Shown piece after piece: positions 6,700 to 15,920 of a stretch of 64,000 nucleotides of DNA. Source of the DNA: Streptomyces sp. CB02414 (GTDB lineage Bacteria; Actinomycetota; Actinomycetes; Streptomycetales; Streptomycetaceae); contig NZ_LIPF01000007.1 of NCBI RefSeq assembly GCF_001905385.1, positions 310,001-374,000 of the forward strand, in the 5' to 3' direction. The first letter of the stretch is position 1. The number at the start of each line of letters is the position of its first letter. A program made the position numbers and the translations under genes. Below the pieces are notes generated by a model. The model was given only the letters and a program-made list of their open reading frames with translations, made no database searches and was not told where the DNA came from.

Positions 6700-8814
6700 G
6701 TGACACGCACCTCCGACGTCCTCCTCCCGACACGTCCATCGGCGCCGAAGCGGCCGGTTCCGTCGCCTGTTCCCCACCGACGCGACATCCAGGGGCTGCG
6801 CGGGCTCGCCGTCACCCTCGTGGTGCTCGCGCACGCCGGGCTCCCCCGTCTCGCCGGCGGCTACGTCGGTGTCGACGTCTTCTTCGTCGTCTCCGGCTTC
6901 CTCATCACCGCCGGTCTGCTGAGGGAGGCCGAGCGGAGCGGATCGCTGTCCCTGCGGCGCTTCTACGGCAGACGCGCGCTGCGCATCCTCCCGCTGGCGA
7001 CCCTGGTCTGTCTCTGCACCCTCGTCGGCTGCCGGCTCCTCGCCTCGAAGATCCGTTACGAGGAGTTCCTGCACGACGCGCTGACCAGCGGCTTGTACGT
7101 CATGAACGTGAACCTGGCGGTCTCGGGGACCGACTACCTCCAGGAGGGCGGTGCGCCGTCGCCGTTCCAGCACTTCTGGTCGCTGTCCGTGGAGGAGCAG
7201 TTCTACCTGTTGTGGCCGGCGCTCCTCCTGGTGACCTGGAAAGTGCTGCGTCGGCCGTGGCTGAGGGTCCTGCCGCTGGGCGTGCTCTGCCTCGTCTCGT
7301 TCGTCCTGAGCGTGTGGACGACCGCCGGCTCTCCTTCCTGGGCGTACTTCGGTGCCCACACCCGGCTGTGGGAACTGGGCGCCGGTGGCCTGCTGGCCTT
7401 CTGCACGGGGGCGTTGGCCCGTGTTCCGCGTCCCGTGGCCGCGGCGGGATCGTGGCTCGGGCTGTCCGCGATCGTCGCGTCGGCCCTGGTGTACGACGCC
7501 GACACGCCCTTCCCCGGCCACAGTGCCGGCCTGCCCGTGCTCGGCACCGCGCTGGTGATCGCCGGCGGATGCCGGCCGTCCCCGTCCGGTGCCTCACGCC
7601 TGCTCGCGCTGCGTCCCGCGACCTGGGTGGGGGACCTCTCGTACGGCTGGTACCTGTGGCACTGGCCGCTGCTGATGCTCGTCCCCGCCGCCCTGAACCG
7701 TCCGGCCACCCTCCTGCTGTCCCTCCAATTGAGCGCGGCGGCGCTGCTGCTGGCCTGGGCGAGCCTGCATCTGGTGGAGAATCCGGTCCGGTTCCGCGCG
7801 TCACTGAAGCGCAGGCCCACGGCGGCGGTGGCCCTCGGCCTCGGCCTGACCTCCGGCGTCGTGTGCGTCTGCCTGGTCGCGGCGTCCTTCCCACCGACGA
7901 TCAGCTCCGGTGTGCGCGCCCCGACGCTGAGCGAGACCCTTGCGACGGCACCGGACCCCGAGGACCGGCTCGCCGGTCTCCTCTCCACGTCCGGGACCCG
8001 GCTGCCCGCGAACCTCTCCCCGTGGCTGCCGGACATCAAGAAGCAGCGGTCGGCCGTCTACCGGGACGGCTGCCACGTCGGTTACGGCGCCACCCACTCG
8101 CCCGCGTGCGTCTACGGGGACCCGTCCTCGCGCGACGTCGTGGTCCTCTTCGGCGACTCCCACGCGGCACAGTGGTTTCCGGCGCTCGACCGGGTGAGCC
8201 GGGAGAACGGGTGGAAGCTGGTGTCCCTGACGAAGGCGTCCTGTAAGACCGCCGACATCACGACCCGCGCCCGCGGCCGGGCGTACGAGGCGTGCGACGC
8301 CTGGCGGGAGAGGGCGCTGCGGCGCATCACGGAGCTGCGGCCGATGCTGGTCGTGGCCGCGTCGTCCGAGGCGGCGGAGCCGGTGGACCGGATGGAGGAT
8401 CCGTCGCGGGAATGGACGGCGGGATACGAGCGTGTGTACCGGCGGCTGGCCCGTGACGCCGGCTCGGTCGCCGTGCTGCTCGACAGTCCGTGGCCGAAGG
8501 GCGACCCCGTCGAGTGCGCGGCGCGGCATCCGCTGCGGCTGGGGAACTGCGAGGCGGACCGACGGGACGCGATCAGGTCCCCCACCCTGAGGGAGGCGGG
8601 GGAACGGGCGGCCCGCCGGGCCGGCGCCGCGGTCGTCGACCCGCGGCCGTGGCTGTGTTCACGGGCGGGCCGGTGTCCCGCGGTCGTGGCGGACACCTTC
8701 GTCTACCGCGACGAGAGCCACGTGGCGGAGTCGTACGCCCGGGCACTGGCCCCGGTGCTGCGGGAGGAGTTGCGCGGACTGGGGTTCGGCGGCGGCACGC
8801 GCCCCGCCGGCTGA
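6700..8814 (+). CDS. Acyltransferase-3 / SGNH hydrolase fusion (OafA/OafB type), membrane
   Basis: A 704-residue two-domain protein. The N-terminal acyltransferase-3 domain (about residues 25-360) starts with RRDIQGLRGLAVTLVVLAHAG, containing the conserved arginines and catalytic histidine, and has about ten membrane segments, including HFWSLSVEEQFYLLWPALL. After a last membrane helix near 375-395 follows an extracytoplasmic SGNH-like domain with LFGDSHAAQWFPAL (GDSH block I) and a C-terminal DESHVAESYARAL (DxxH). Such fusions O-acylate surface polysaccharides or secreted glycans. The GTG at 6700 is the only in-frame start after a TAA at 6667 and has no spaced ribosome site, so translation may be leaderless. 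It is divergent from the ECF sigma operon. Confidence 0.92.
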   Translation: MTRTSDVLLPTRPSAPKRPVPSPVPHRRDIQGLRGLAVTLVVLAHAGLPRLAGGYVGVDVFFVVSGFLITAGLLREAERSGSLSLRRFYGRRALRILPLATLVCLCTLVGCRLLASKIRYEEFLHDALTSGLYVMNVNLAVSGTDYLQEGGAPSPFQHFWSLSVEEQFYLLWPALLLVTWKVLRRPWLRVLPLGVLCLVSFVLSVWTTAGSPSWAYFGAHTRLWELGAGGLLAFCTGALARVPRPVAAAGSWLGLSAIVASALVYDADTPFPGHSAGLPVLGTALVIAGGCRPSPSGASRLLALRPATWVGDLSYGWYLWHWPLLMLVPAALNRPATLLLSLQLSAAALLLAWASLHLVENPVRFRASLKRRPTAAVALGLGLTSGVVCVCLVAASFPPTISSGVRAPTLSETLATAPDPEDRLAGLLSTSGTRLPANLSPWLPDIKKQRSAVYRDGCHVGYGATHSPACVYGDPSSRDVVVLFGDSHAAQWFPALDRVSRENGWKLVSLTKASCKTADITTRARGRAYEACDAWRERALRRITELRPMLVVAASSEAAEPVDRMEDPSREWTAGYERVYRRLARDAGSVAVLLDSPWPKGDPVECAARHPLRLGNCEADRRDAIRSPTLREAGERAARRAGAAVVDPRPWLCSRAGRCPAVVADTFVYRDESHVAESYARALAPVLREELRGLGFGGGTRPAG

Positions 8815-8912
8815 CGGCGGGCACGGTGCCGGTCGGCGTGTGCACGGGAGCGGCCTCCGTCCACCCGAAATCTCGTTGCCACCCGGCCGGCCGGCGGTCT
8901 ACGGTCACGATC

Positions 8913-9836
8913 ATGCTGCCTGGGGTGGAGACGGACGAAGAGTGGGACGCGATCGTTCCCGATGAAACGGTGATGCGTCCCGGCGCGTCGGACCTCTGTG
9001 CGCGGCTCGGTCTCGCCGACGCGCCGCTGACCCGCTTTCCGGACGGGTCGCAGCCGGTCTACGCGGTGGGTGACGAGCACGTCCTCAAGCTGTTCCCGAA
9101 GGCCGCCGCGCAGGACGGCGTCGCGGAGGGCCGGGTCCTCGCCCACCTTCAGGGACGGCTGCCGGTGCCGACGCCGCGGGTACACGACCGCGGCCCGTAC
9201 GAGAACGGCTGGCAGTACGTGCTCATGTCCCGGCTCCGCGGCGAGAACCTGGCCCGGGCCTGGGACCGCGTGCCGCGCGCCGACCGGGAACGGCTCGTCA
9301 CCGAGGTGGGCGAGGCCCTGGCGGTGCTTCACTCCCTCGATCCCGGCCCGCTCGGGGACGTGCTCGGCCCCGGGGACTGGGGCGCCTTCGTGGACCGCCA
9401 GAGCGCCGGTGCCGTGGAGCAGCAGCGCGCCCGCGGGCTGGCCGCCGGCTGGCTGGAGCAGATACCGGACTTCCTGGCTTCGGTGCCGCTGCCGCGCGAC
9501 CCGGACCGTTGCCTGCTGCACACCGAGGTGATGCAACAGCATTTCCTGGTCGATCCCGACGGATGGCGGCTGACCGGGCTCTTCGACTTCGAACCGGCCA
9601 TGATCGGTGACCGCGCCTACGACTTCGTGGGCGTGGGCCTGTTCGTCACGCGGGGTGATCCGGACCTGCTGGCCCGGCTCGCCAAGGCCTACGGACGCAC
9701 CTTCGAGCCGGTCGAACTGCTCGCGTACACGCTGCTGCACGTGTACAGCAACCTCCCTTGGTACATGCGGGAACTGGGTGCGCCCGCCGAAGGAACGCTG
9801 CACTCGCTCGCGGAAGCGTGGTTCGGCACGGTCTGA
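8913..9836 (+). CDS. Aminoglycoside phosphotransferase-fold protein with altered catalytic motif
   Basis: A 307-residue kinase-like protein starting at the ATG at 8913 (MLPGVETDEEW). The N-lobe has QPVYAVGDEHVLKLFPKAA with a probable ATP-binding lysine, then GWQYVLMSRLRGENL as the hinge. The Brenner motif, normally HGDxxxxN, reads HTEVMQQHF here, so the catalytic aspartate is replaced by glutamate and the asparagine by histidine; the metal-binding block is LFDFEPAMIGD. The fold is confident, but the altered motif means catalytic activity is uncertain. No resistance partner is nearby. A strong palindromic terminator follows the stop codon. Confidence 0.82.
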   Translation: MLPGVETDEEWDAIVPDETVMRPGASDLCARLGLADAPLTRFPDGSQPVYAVGDEHVLKLFPKAAAQDGVAEGRVLAHLQGRLPVPTPRVHDRGPYENGWQYVLMSRLRGENLARAWDRVPRADRERLVTEVGEALAVLHSLDPGPLGDVLGPGDWGAFVDRQSAGAVEQQRARGLAAGWLEQIPDFLASVPLPRDPDRCLLHTEVMQQHFLVDPDGWRLTGLFDFEPAMIGDRAYDFVGVGLFVTRGDPDLLARLAKAYGRTFEPVELLAYTLLHVYSNLPWYMRELGAPAEGTLHSLAEAWFGTV

Positions 9837-9848
9837 CACCTGCCCGTC

Positions 9849-9878
9849 ATGGCGCCGGCGGCCGGGCCCCGGCGCCAT
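9849..9878 (+). terminator. Factor-independent-like hairpin after the kinase-fold gene
   Basis: A perfect 10-bp stem, ATGGCGCCGG (9849-9858) pairing with CCGGCGCCAT (9869-9878), encloses a 10-base loop 12 bases after the stop at 9836. There is no T-run, which is normal for Streptomyces terminators. Confidence 0.65.
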
Positions 9879-9946
9879 TGACGCGCGTAGTCCGTTCCCG
9901 CACGCTGGGCTTCGGTTGTTGTCGGCTCAACGGTCGGGAGGCCGGG

Positions 9947-10681
9947 ATGTTCAGACGCGTGTCACGTCTGCTTCTTTCTTTTGTCATGCTCATGGCTGGC
10001 GCTGCGGTCGGCGTGGGTACCACCGCCGGCACGGCGCACGCCGACTCCTGCTACACCTGGAACCGCACCCTGTCCCAGGGATCCTCCGGCAGCGACGTGA
10101 CCCAGCTGCAGATCCGGGTCGCCGGCTGGGTGACGTCCGGCGAACGACTCTCCTACGACGGCCAGTACGGCGCGCGGACCGCCGCCGCCGTCAAGAAGTT
10201 CCAGGCCGCGTACGGACTGAGCGCGGACGGCGTCGCCGGACCGGCCACCTTCAGCAAGATCTACGCCCTCCAGGACGCCGACTGCACGCCCGTCCACTTC
10301 ACCTACGCCGAACTCAACAAGTGCAACTCCGACTGGTCCGGCGGCGCCGTCTCCGCGGCCACCGCCAGGTCGAACGCGCTCAAGACCATGTGGAAGCTGG
10401 AGGCTATGCGGCACGCCCTCGGCGACGTCCCCATCACCATCTCCAGCGGCTTCCGCTCCCGCGCGTGCAACAACGCGGTCGGCGGTTCCGCCACCAGCCG
10501 CCACCTGTACGGCGACGCGGCCGACCTCGTCGGCTCGCCGTCCCTGTGCCGGCTCGCCCAGCAGTCCAGGACGCACGGCTTCTCGGAGATCCTCGGCCCC
10601 GGCTACCCCGGCCACAACGACCACACCCACGTGGCCTTCGACCCGTCGCCCTACTGGTCGGCTCCCACCTGCGGCATCTGA
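9947..10681 (+). CDS. Secreted zinc D-Ala-D-Ala carboxypeptidase (peptidase M15) with peptidoglycan-binding domain
   Basis: A 244-residue precursor. The signal peptide is MFRRVSRLLLSFVMLMAGAA to about residue 33, with cleavage after AHA. A PG_binding_1 domain follows (about 40-105: GSSGSDVTQLQIRVAGW, YDGQYGARTAAAVKKFQAAYG, DGVAGPATF). The C-terminal M15 domain has SSGFRSRACN, SRHLYGDAADLVG (first zinc histidine and aspartate) and NDHTHVAF (third ligand). This is the architecture of the classical Streptomyces albus G carboxypeptidase, which trims stem peptides in the cell wall. A GGGAG site lies 6 bases before the ATG at 9947. Paired cysteines in the catalytic domain fit secretion. Confidence 0.93.
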   Translation: MFRRVSRLLLSFVMLMAGAAVGVGTTAGTAHADSCYTWNRTLSQGSSGSDVTQLQIRVAGWVTSGERLSYDGQYGARTAAAVKKFQAAYGLSADGVAGPATFSKIYALQDADCTPVHFTYAELNKCNSDWSGGAVSAATARSNALKTMWKLEAMRHALGDVPITISSGFRSRACNNAVGGSATSRHLYGDAADLVGSPSLCRLAQQSRTHGFSEILGPGYPGHNDHTHVAFDPSPYWSAPTCGI

Positions 10682-10778
10682 TCCGGCGGTGACCGGGGCG
10701 GCCCCCTGCCGTGTTCCGGAGCCCACGGCGGCGGTGGCACAGTGGAGGGAGTTTTCCGTCCTGTGGAGGTAGCCCCGC

Positions 10779-11441
10779 ATGCGTCTGCTGCTCGTACGCC
10801 ATGGTCAGACCCCGTCCAACCTCAAGCACCTGCTGGACACCGGCGCGCCGGGGCCGGGGCTGACACCTCTGGGGCAGGAGCAGGCCGCCGCGCTGCCGCA
10901 GGCCCTGGCGGCGGAGCGGATCGGTGCGCTGTACGCCTCCACGCTGGTGCGTACCCAGCTGACCGCCGCGCCGCTGGCGGCCGCGACAGGGCTGGACGTC
11001 CGCGTCCGGGACGGGCTGCGGGAGCTGGCCGCGGGAGATCTGGAGATGCGCGGCGACGAGGACGCCGCCGCCGTGTATCTCTCCACCGCCTTCGCCTGGT
11101 CCGCCGGCGACACCGGCCGCCGGATGCCCGGCGGTGAGAACGGCGTGGAGGCCCTGGGCCGCTTCGACGCCGTCGTCGCGGAGGCGGCGGAGGCGGGCGC
11201 GGACACGGTGGCCATGGTCAGCCACGGCGCGATGATCCGTGCGTGGGTGGCCGCCCGGGCGGACAACGTCGACGTGTCGTACGCCGCCGGCCACCCGCTG
11301 GGCAACACCGGCATCGTCGTGCTCACCGGCTCGCCCGACCGGGGCTGGCGGGCACTCCTGTGGGAGGGCAGTCCGCTCGGCCCGGAAGGGGACTTCCCCG
11401 AGGACAGCGGCCCGGCCGGCGAGGCGGCCCCCCGTCCCTGA
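10779..11441 (+). CDS. Histidine phosphatase (phosphoglycerate-mutase-like) family protein
   Basis: A 220-residue protein beginning MRLLLVRHGQTPSN, the RHG signature whose histidine forms the phospho-intermediate. Further landmarks are LYASTLVRTQLTAAPLA (second conserved arginine), LRELAAGDLEMRG with the proton-donor glutamate region, and VSHGAMIRAW with the second catalytic histidine. GGAGG is well placed before the ATG at 10779. The family contains cofactor-dependent mutases and many small phosphatases, and the substrate cannot be assigned. The protein is cytoplasmic with no signal peptide. It converges with the GH5 gene, only 17 bases between the stops. Confidence 0.92.
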   Translation: MRLLLVRHGQTPSNLKHLLDTGAPGPGLTPLGQEQAAALPQALAAERIGALYASTLVRTQLTAAPLAAATGLDVRVRDGLRELAAGDLEMRGDEDAAAVYLSTAFAWSAGDTGRRMPGGENGVEALGRFDAVVAEAAEAGADTVAMVSHGAMIRAWVAARADNVDVSYAAGHPLGNTGIVVLTGSPDRGWRALLWEGSPLGPEGDFPEDSGPAGEAAPRP

Positions 11442-11458
11442 GGGGGCTCCTCGGCGGG

Positions 11459-12865
11459 TCACCGCGGCGGGCGCGGAGTGACGACGACGGTGACGTGCGC
11501 GCCCGGTCGCGCGACGACGCGCACGGTCCGCGCGCGGTCACCGGGCGGGGCCGGCACGGCGGTGCGAGCGGCACCGGTCAGTTCGATGCGCCAGCCGCCC
11601 GCCCGGGGCGGCAGCGAGACCTCGGTGACGCCGTGCCCGGCGCGGTACGACAGCCGGTAGACGCCGCCGTCCGGCTCGTACGTCTGAGCGGTGATCCGTC
11701 CGGCGACGGCCGGGGCGTACGGCGCCGAGGTCTGCTCCTTGTTGGTCCGGAAGCGCCCCTCGGCGTCCACGGCGCAGTACCCGCCGCCGTAGCACCAGAC
11801 GTACCCCGCCCAGCCCGAGGTGTAGCGGTTCAGGGACGACAGGGCGTCGCGGTAGAAACGCCCCATGTTCGGCAGGGAGTTGTTCAGGGGGCCCCACTCG
11901 CCCACCACGACGGGTACGCGGTACCGGCCGGGATAGACGGTCACCGCGGACTCGTACGCCTCGATCCAGCCGGCTGACGGGTCGTAGTCGGCGCCCGCCT
12001 CCATGGCCGTGTTGTAGAAGTGGGGCGCGTAGACGGCCTTCGGGTCGTCGATCCGGCCCAGGCCGGTGGGGACGCCCTCCCCCACGATGGGAGTCGGTTC
12101 GAAGAAGATCCAGGAGTCGTCGTCGACGTCGCGGACGGCGTCGGCGAGCCGGTTGTACAGCGGGGTGAGCTGCTCGCGCTCGATGCGCCGGGCGGCCGTC
12201 GGCAGGTCCTCGCCGCGCGCGATCTCCCCCATGGGCTCGTTGATCAGGTCGTAGCCGAGGACGGCCGGGTGGTCCCCGAGGCGCCGGGCCAGCACCCGCC
12301 ACATGTCCGCCTGGGCGCGGCGCAGGTCGGGGTCCTCGTAGAGGTGGGTGAACGCCCGTTGCACGGCCGGTTCGAAGTACTCGGCGAACCAGTCGTCGGG
12401 GTGCGGGGTGAACGGCAGACCGTCGGTCCTCGTCGCCCACTCGGGGATGCCGCGGTGCCCGAACGCGGGCCCGAAGACGTCCTGGTGCGCGTCGATCAGG
12501 ACGTGCACGCGGTGTTCGTGCGCCCAGTCCAGGATGCGTTCGATCCTGCGCAGGTACCGCTCGCTGTAGTGGCCCCGCCGGGGTTCGAGGTCGTCCCAGA
12601 AGACGAGGAGCCGGGCGAAGTTGAAGCCCCGGGCCCGCAGGTCCCGGAAGTGCCGCTCACTGATCGCGGACAGGGCGTCCTCACCCCGGTGCGTCTTGTC
12701 CTCGACGTTCCAGCCGCGCAGGGTCAGGACGCGGCCCCGGTCGTCCGTGAGCCGGGCTATGCCGGAGGGCGGGACCCGATGGTCCTCGACGGCCGGCTGC
12801 GCGTAGGCCGTCCCGGTGGCCAGCAGCGCGATGCAGACGAGCGCGGTGAGCAGACGGCGGTACAT
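11459..12865 (-). CDS. Secreted GH5 glycoside hydrolase, endoglycoceramidase-like
   Basis: A 468-residue protein with an N-terminal signal peptide (MYRRLLTALVCIALLATG, cleaved about residue 22). The catalytic (beta/alpha)8 barrel shows LTLRGWNVEDKTHR, FNFARLLVFWDDLEP, VLIDAHQDVFG, GYDLINEPMG with acid/base Glu about 210, and VVVGEWGP with nucleophile Glu about 323. This pattern (IDAHQD plus INEP) is typical of endoglycosylceramidase-like GH5 enzymes rather than cellulases. The C-terminal 85 residues form a beta domain, as in that group. It would act outside the cell on glycolipids or related glycans. The start at 12865 is divergent from a cyclase-like gene. Confidence 0.9.
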   Translation of the reverse strand: MYRRLLTALVCIALLATGTAYAQPAVEDHRVPPSGIARLTDDRGRVLTLRGWNVEDKTHRGEDALSAISERHFRDLRARGFNFARLLVFWDDLEPRRGHYSERYLRRIERILDWAHEHRVHVLIDAHQDVFGPAFGHRGIPEWATRTDGLPFTPHPDDWFAEYFEPAVQRAFTHLYEDPDLRRAQADMWRVLARRLGDHPAVLGYDLINEPMGEIARGEDLPTAARRIEREQLTPLYNRLADAVRDVDDDSWIFFEPTPIVGEGVPTGLGRIDDPKAVYAPHFYNTAMEAGADYDPSAGWIEAYESAVTVYPGRYRVPVVVGEWGPLNNSLPNMGRFYRDALSSLNRYTSGWAGYVWCYGGGYCAVDAEGRFRTNKEQTSAPYAPAVAGRITAQTYEPDGGVYRLSYRAGHGVTEVSLPPRAGGWRIELTGAARTAVPAPPGDRARTVRVVARPGAHVTVVVTPRPPR

Positions 12866-13009
12866 GGGACCTCCGGCACGCTCGGTCGACTGTGCCGCAG
12901 ATCACATCAGGAAGGGTGAGGATTGTTCAAGACCGCGGACGGCGTGCGGGCGCGGTACCGAGGCTTCGCGTGGCGGGCATCCGGCCGGGCCGTGACACTG
13001 GGGGAACCA

Positions 13010-13543
13010 GTGATCGCAGACAGGCGGACCATGACCACCATCGAGGAGACGGTCCGGGTCACGGTGCCGGTGCGTACCGTGTACAACCAGTGGACCCAGT
13101 TCAAGACGTTCCCCCGGTTCATGACCACGGTGAAGAGGGTCGAGCAGGTCAGACCGTCCATCACCCATTGGGTGGTCGGTGTGGGGCCGGTGCGGCGCGA
13201 GTTCGCGACGGAGATCATCGACCAGCGGCCGGACACCTGTGTCGCCTGGCGGAGCCTGGACTCGCACCACCGGGGCGAGGTGACGTTCCACGCGGCGGGT
13301 CCCGACCGGAGCATGGTCACCGTACGCATCGAGGTCGGGCGGCGGGGTGCCGCGGCCGTACTGTCCGGCCTCTCCGGTGTCGCGCGACGCGTGCTCCGGT
13401 CCGAGCTGGCGCACTTCAAGGAGTTCATCGAGGGTCTGGGCCAGGAGGCCGGGGGCTGGCGGGGAACCATCCGGAACGGGCACGTCCTGCCGGCGGAGCC
13501 CGAGCCCGCGCGCTGCCGCGTTCCCCGTTGGCCCGTGGGCTGA
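13010..13543 (+). CDS. SRPBCC-fold cyclase/dehydrase-like protein
   Basis: The core MTTIEETVRVTVPVRTVYNQWTQF, FPRFMTTVKRVEQV, THWVVGVGPVRREFATEI and VAWRSLDSHHRGEVTF is typical of the polyketide cyclase/dehydrase (START-like) family common in Streptomyces; these bind hydrophobic ligands and often accompany stress genes. I favour the GTG at 13010 (177 residues) because GGGGGA precedes it by 4-5 bases; an ATG at 13031 is the alternative. An open frame back to 12923 has no ribosome site. The gene lies 29 bases upstream of the molybdopterin oxidoreductase gene on the same strand, so co-transcription is likely. Confidence 0.85.
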   Translation: MIADRRTMTTIEETVRVTVPVRTVYNQWTQFKTFPRFMTTVKRVEQVRPSITHWVVGVGPVRREFATEIIDQRPDTCVAWRSLDSHHRGEVTFHAAGPDRSMVTVRIEVGRRGAAAVLSGLSGVARRVLRSELAHFKEFIEGLGQEAGGWRGTIRNGHVLPAEPEPARCRVPRWPVG

Positions 13544-13572
13544 TCCGACCGGCGAGAAAGCGAGCGACCTCT

Positions 13573-15900
13573 GTGACGCACAGGCCACCGGGCGAAGAGC
13601 CCCCGCAGGAACTCACCGTCACTCCGCCCAAGAAGTGGGCGGCGGGCGTGCCCGCGGTGCGGCACGCCCTGGAGTACTCCCTCGACGAGACGTCCCTGAG
13701 GCGGACCGGGGTGACCCTGCTGACCATGAACCAGGTCGGCGGCATCGACTGCCCCGGCTGCGCGTGGGCGGACCCCTCCCCCGGCCACCGGCACCGCAAC
13801 GAGTACTGCGAGAACGGCGCCAAGCACATCAACGACGAGGCGACGTCCCGGCGCGTCACCGCCGACTTCTTCCGCGAGCACTCGGTGTCCGCACTGCGCC
13901 GGCACTCCGACCTCTGGCTCAACCAGCAGGGGCGGCTCACCGAGCCGATGGTCAAGCGCCCGGGTTCGGACCACTACGAGCCCATCAGCTGGCACGACGC
14001 GCTGGGGCTGATCGCCGACGAGCTGAGGTCGCTGCACTCCCCCGACGAGGCGGTCTTCTACACCTCCGGCCGGGTCAGCAACGAGGCCGCCTTCGCGCTG
14101 CAGCTGTTCGCCAGGGCCTTCGGCACCAACAACCTGCCCGACTGCAGCAACATGTGCCACGAGTCCAGCGGCTTCGCCCTGCACGAGACACTGGGCACCG
14201 GCAAGGGCACGGTGAGTCTCCAGGACCTCCACCACGCCGACCTGATCTTCCTGGTGGGACAGAACCCGGGGACCAACCATCCGCGGCAGCTGTCCGCGCT
14301 GGAGGAGGCCAAGCGCAACGGGGCCCGGATCGTCGCGGTGAACACCCTGCCGGAGGCCGGACTGCTGCGGTTCAAGAACCCGCAGAAGGCTCGCGGGGTG
14401 ATCGGACGCGGCGTCGAGATCGCCGACCGGTTCCTGCACATCCGCAGCGGCGGGGACCTCGCCCTCTTCCAGGGGCTGAACCGGCTGCTGCTGGAGGCCG
14501 AGGACGACCGGCCGGGCACCGTGCTCGACCACGCGTTCATCCGCACGAGCACCAGCGGCTTCGAGGACTTCGCACGGCATGCCCGGACCATCGCCTGGGA
14601 CGACGTTCTGCGGGCCACCGGACTGACGCGTGCGGAGATCGAGGAGGTGCACGGCGACGTCCTGCGCAGCAAGCGGGTGATCGTCTGCTGGGCCATGGGC
14701 GTGACGCAGCACAGGCACGGCGTCCCCACCATCAGGGAAATCGTGAACTTCCTGCTGCTGCGCGGCAACCTCGGCAGGGCCGGAGCCGGTGCGTGCCCCG
14801 TGCGCGGGCACAGCAACGTGCAGGGCGACCGCACGATGGGCATCTGGGAGCAGATGCCCGACGACTTCCTGGACGCGCTGCGGGAGGAGTTCGGCTTCGA
14901 TCCGCCCCGCGCCCACGGCCTCGACTCGGTGAACTCGATCAGGGCCATGGGCGAGGGCCGGATCAAGGTCTTCCTCGGCGTGGCGGGCAACTTCGTCCTG
15001 GCCGCCCCGGACACCGCGGTCACCGAGGACGCCATGGAGCGCTGCCGGCTCACCGCCCACATCTCCACCAAGCTCAACAGATCGCACACGGTCTGCGGTG
15101 AGACCGCGCTGATCCTGCCCACCCTGGGCCGGACGGAGCTCGACATCCAGGCGGGCGGCGAGCAGTTCGTCACCGTCGAGAACTCGATGAGCGAGGTGCA
15201 CGTCTCCCGGGGCCGTCTCACCCCGGCCTCCAGGGTCCTGCTCAGCGAGGTCGCCATCCTGTGCCGGCTGGCCCGCCGCACCCTCGACGGCCGGACCGGC
15301 ATCCCCTGGGAGCGGTTCGAGGGCGACTACGGGTCCCTGCGTGACCGGATCGCCCGCGTGGTGCCGGGGCTGCACGACTTCAACCGGCGGGTGATCCGGC
15401 CGGGTGGCATCAGGCTGCCCAACCCGGTCAACGAGGGCGTCTTCGCCACGTCCACGGGCAAGGCCCGGTTCACCCGCAACGACTGGGAGATGCCGACGGC
15501 TCCCGAGGGACACCTGCTGTTGCAGACGCTCCGCTCGCACGACCAGTGGAACACGGTCCCCTACACGAACAACGACCGCTACCGGGGCATTCACGGCAGC
15601 CGGCGGGTCGTGCTGGTCAACCCCGAGGACATGGCGGACCTCGGACTCGCCGAGAAACAGCACGTCGACCTGGTGAGCGTGTGGAGGGACGGCACGGAAC
15701 GCCGCGCGGAGGGCTACCGGGTGGTGCCGTATCCGACCAGCCGTGGCTGCGCGGCGGCGTACTACCCGGAGACACAGGTCCTCGTTCCGCTGGACAGCGT
15801 GGCCGAGATCAGTAATCAGCCGACGTCGAAGGGGCTGGTGGTGCGGCTGGAGTCCGCGGGCCCGGAGCCCGGCGAGCCCGCGGATCCGCCCGTCGAGTGA
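13573..15900 (+). CDS. FdhF/YdeP-family molybdopterin oxidoreductase
   Basis: A 775-residue protein from a GTG at 13573, the usual size for YdeP-like enzymes (about 760). The N-terminal part carries GGIDCPGCAWADP; the first molybdopterin half has PISWHDALGLIADEL, FYTSGRVSNEAAFALQLFARAFG and SNMCHESSG; the central part has MGVTQHRHGVPTIREIVNFLLLRGNLGRAG and CPVRGHSNVQGDRTMG, a strong signature of this family. The C-terminal molydop-binding domain (about 650-760) ends with RGCAAAYYPETQVLVPLDS. It resembles formate dehydrogenase alpha chains but lacks a classical N-terminal four-cysteine ferredoxin motif. The family is linked with acid resistance in enteric bacteria; its electron donor in Streptomyces is unknown. 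Confidence 0.92.
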   Translation: MTHRPPGEEPPQELTVTPPKKWAAGVPAVRHALEYSLDETSLRRTGVTLLTMNQVGGIDCPGCAWADPSPGHRHRNEYCENGAKHINDEATSRRVTADFFREHSVSALRRHSDLWLNQQGRLTEPMVKRPGSDHYEPISWHDALGLIADELRSLHSPDEAVFYTSGRVSNEAAFALQLFARAFGTNNLPDCSNMCHESSGFALHETLGTGKGTVSLQDLHHADLIFLVGQNPGTNHPRQLSALEEAKRNGARIVAVNTLPEAGLLRFKNPQKARGVIGRGVEIADRFLHIRSGGDLALFQGLNRLLLEAEDDRPGTVLDHAFIRTSTSGFEDFARHARTIAWDDVLRATGLTRAEIEEVHGDVLRSKRVIVCWAMGVTQHRHGVPTIREIVNFLLLRGNLGRAGAGACPVRGHSNVQGDRTMGIWEQMPDDFLDALREEFGFDPPRAHGLDSVNSIRAMGEGRIKVFLGVAGNFVLAAPDTAVTEDAMERCRLTAHISTKLNRSHTVCGETALILPTLGRTELDIQAGGEQFVTVENSMSEVHVSRGRLTPASRVLLSEVAILCRLARRTLDGRTGIPWERFEGDYGSLRDRIARVVPGLHDFNRRVIRPGGIRLPNPVNEGVFATSTGKARFTRNDWEMPTAPEGHLLLQTLRSHDQWNTVPYTNNDRYRGIHGSRRVVLVNPEDMADLGLAEKQHVDLVSVWRDGTERRAEGYRVVPYPTSRGCAAAYYPETQVLVPLDSVAEISNQPTSKGLVVRLESAGPEPGEPADPPVE

Positions 15901-15920
15901 GGTCGCCGCCCTCCGACGGG

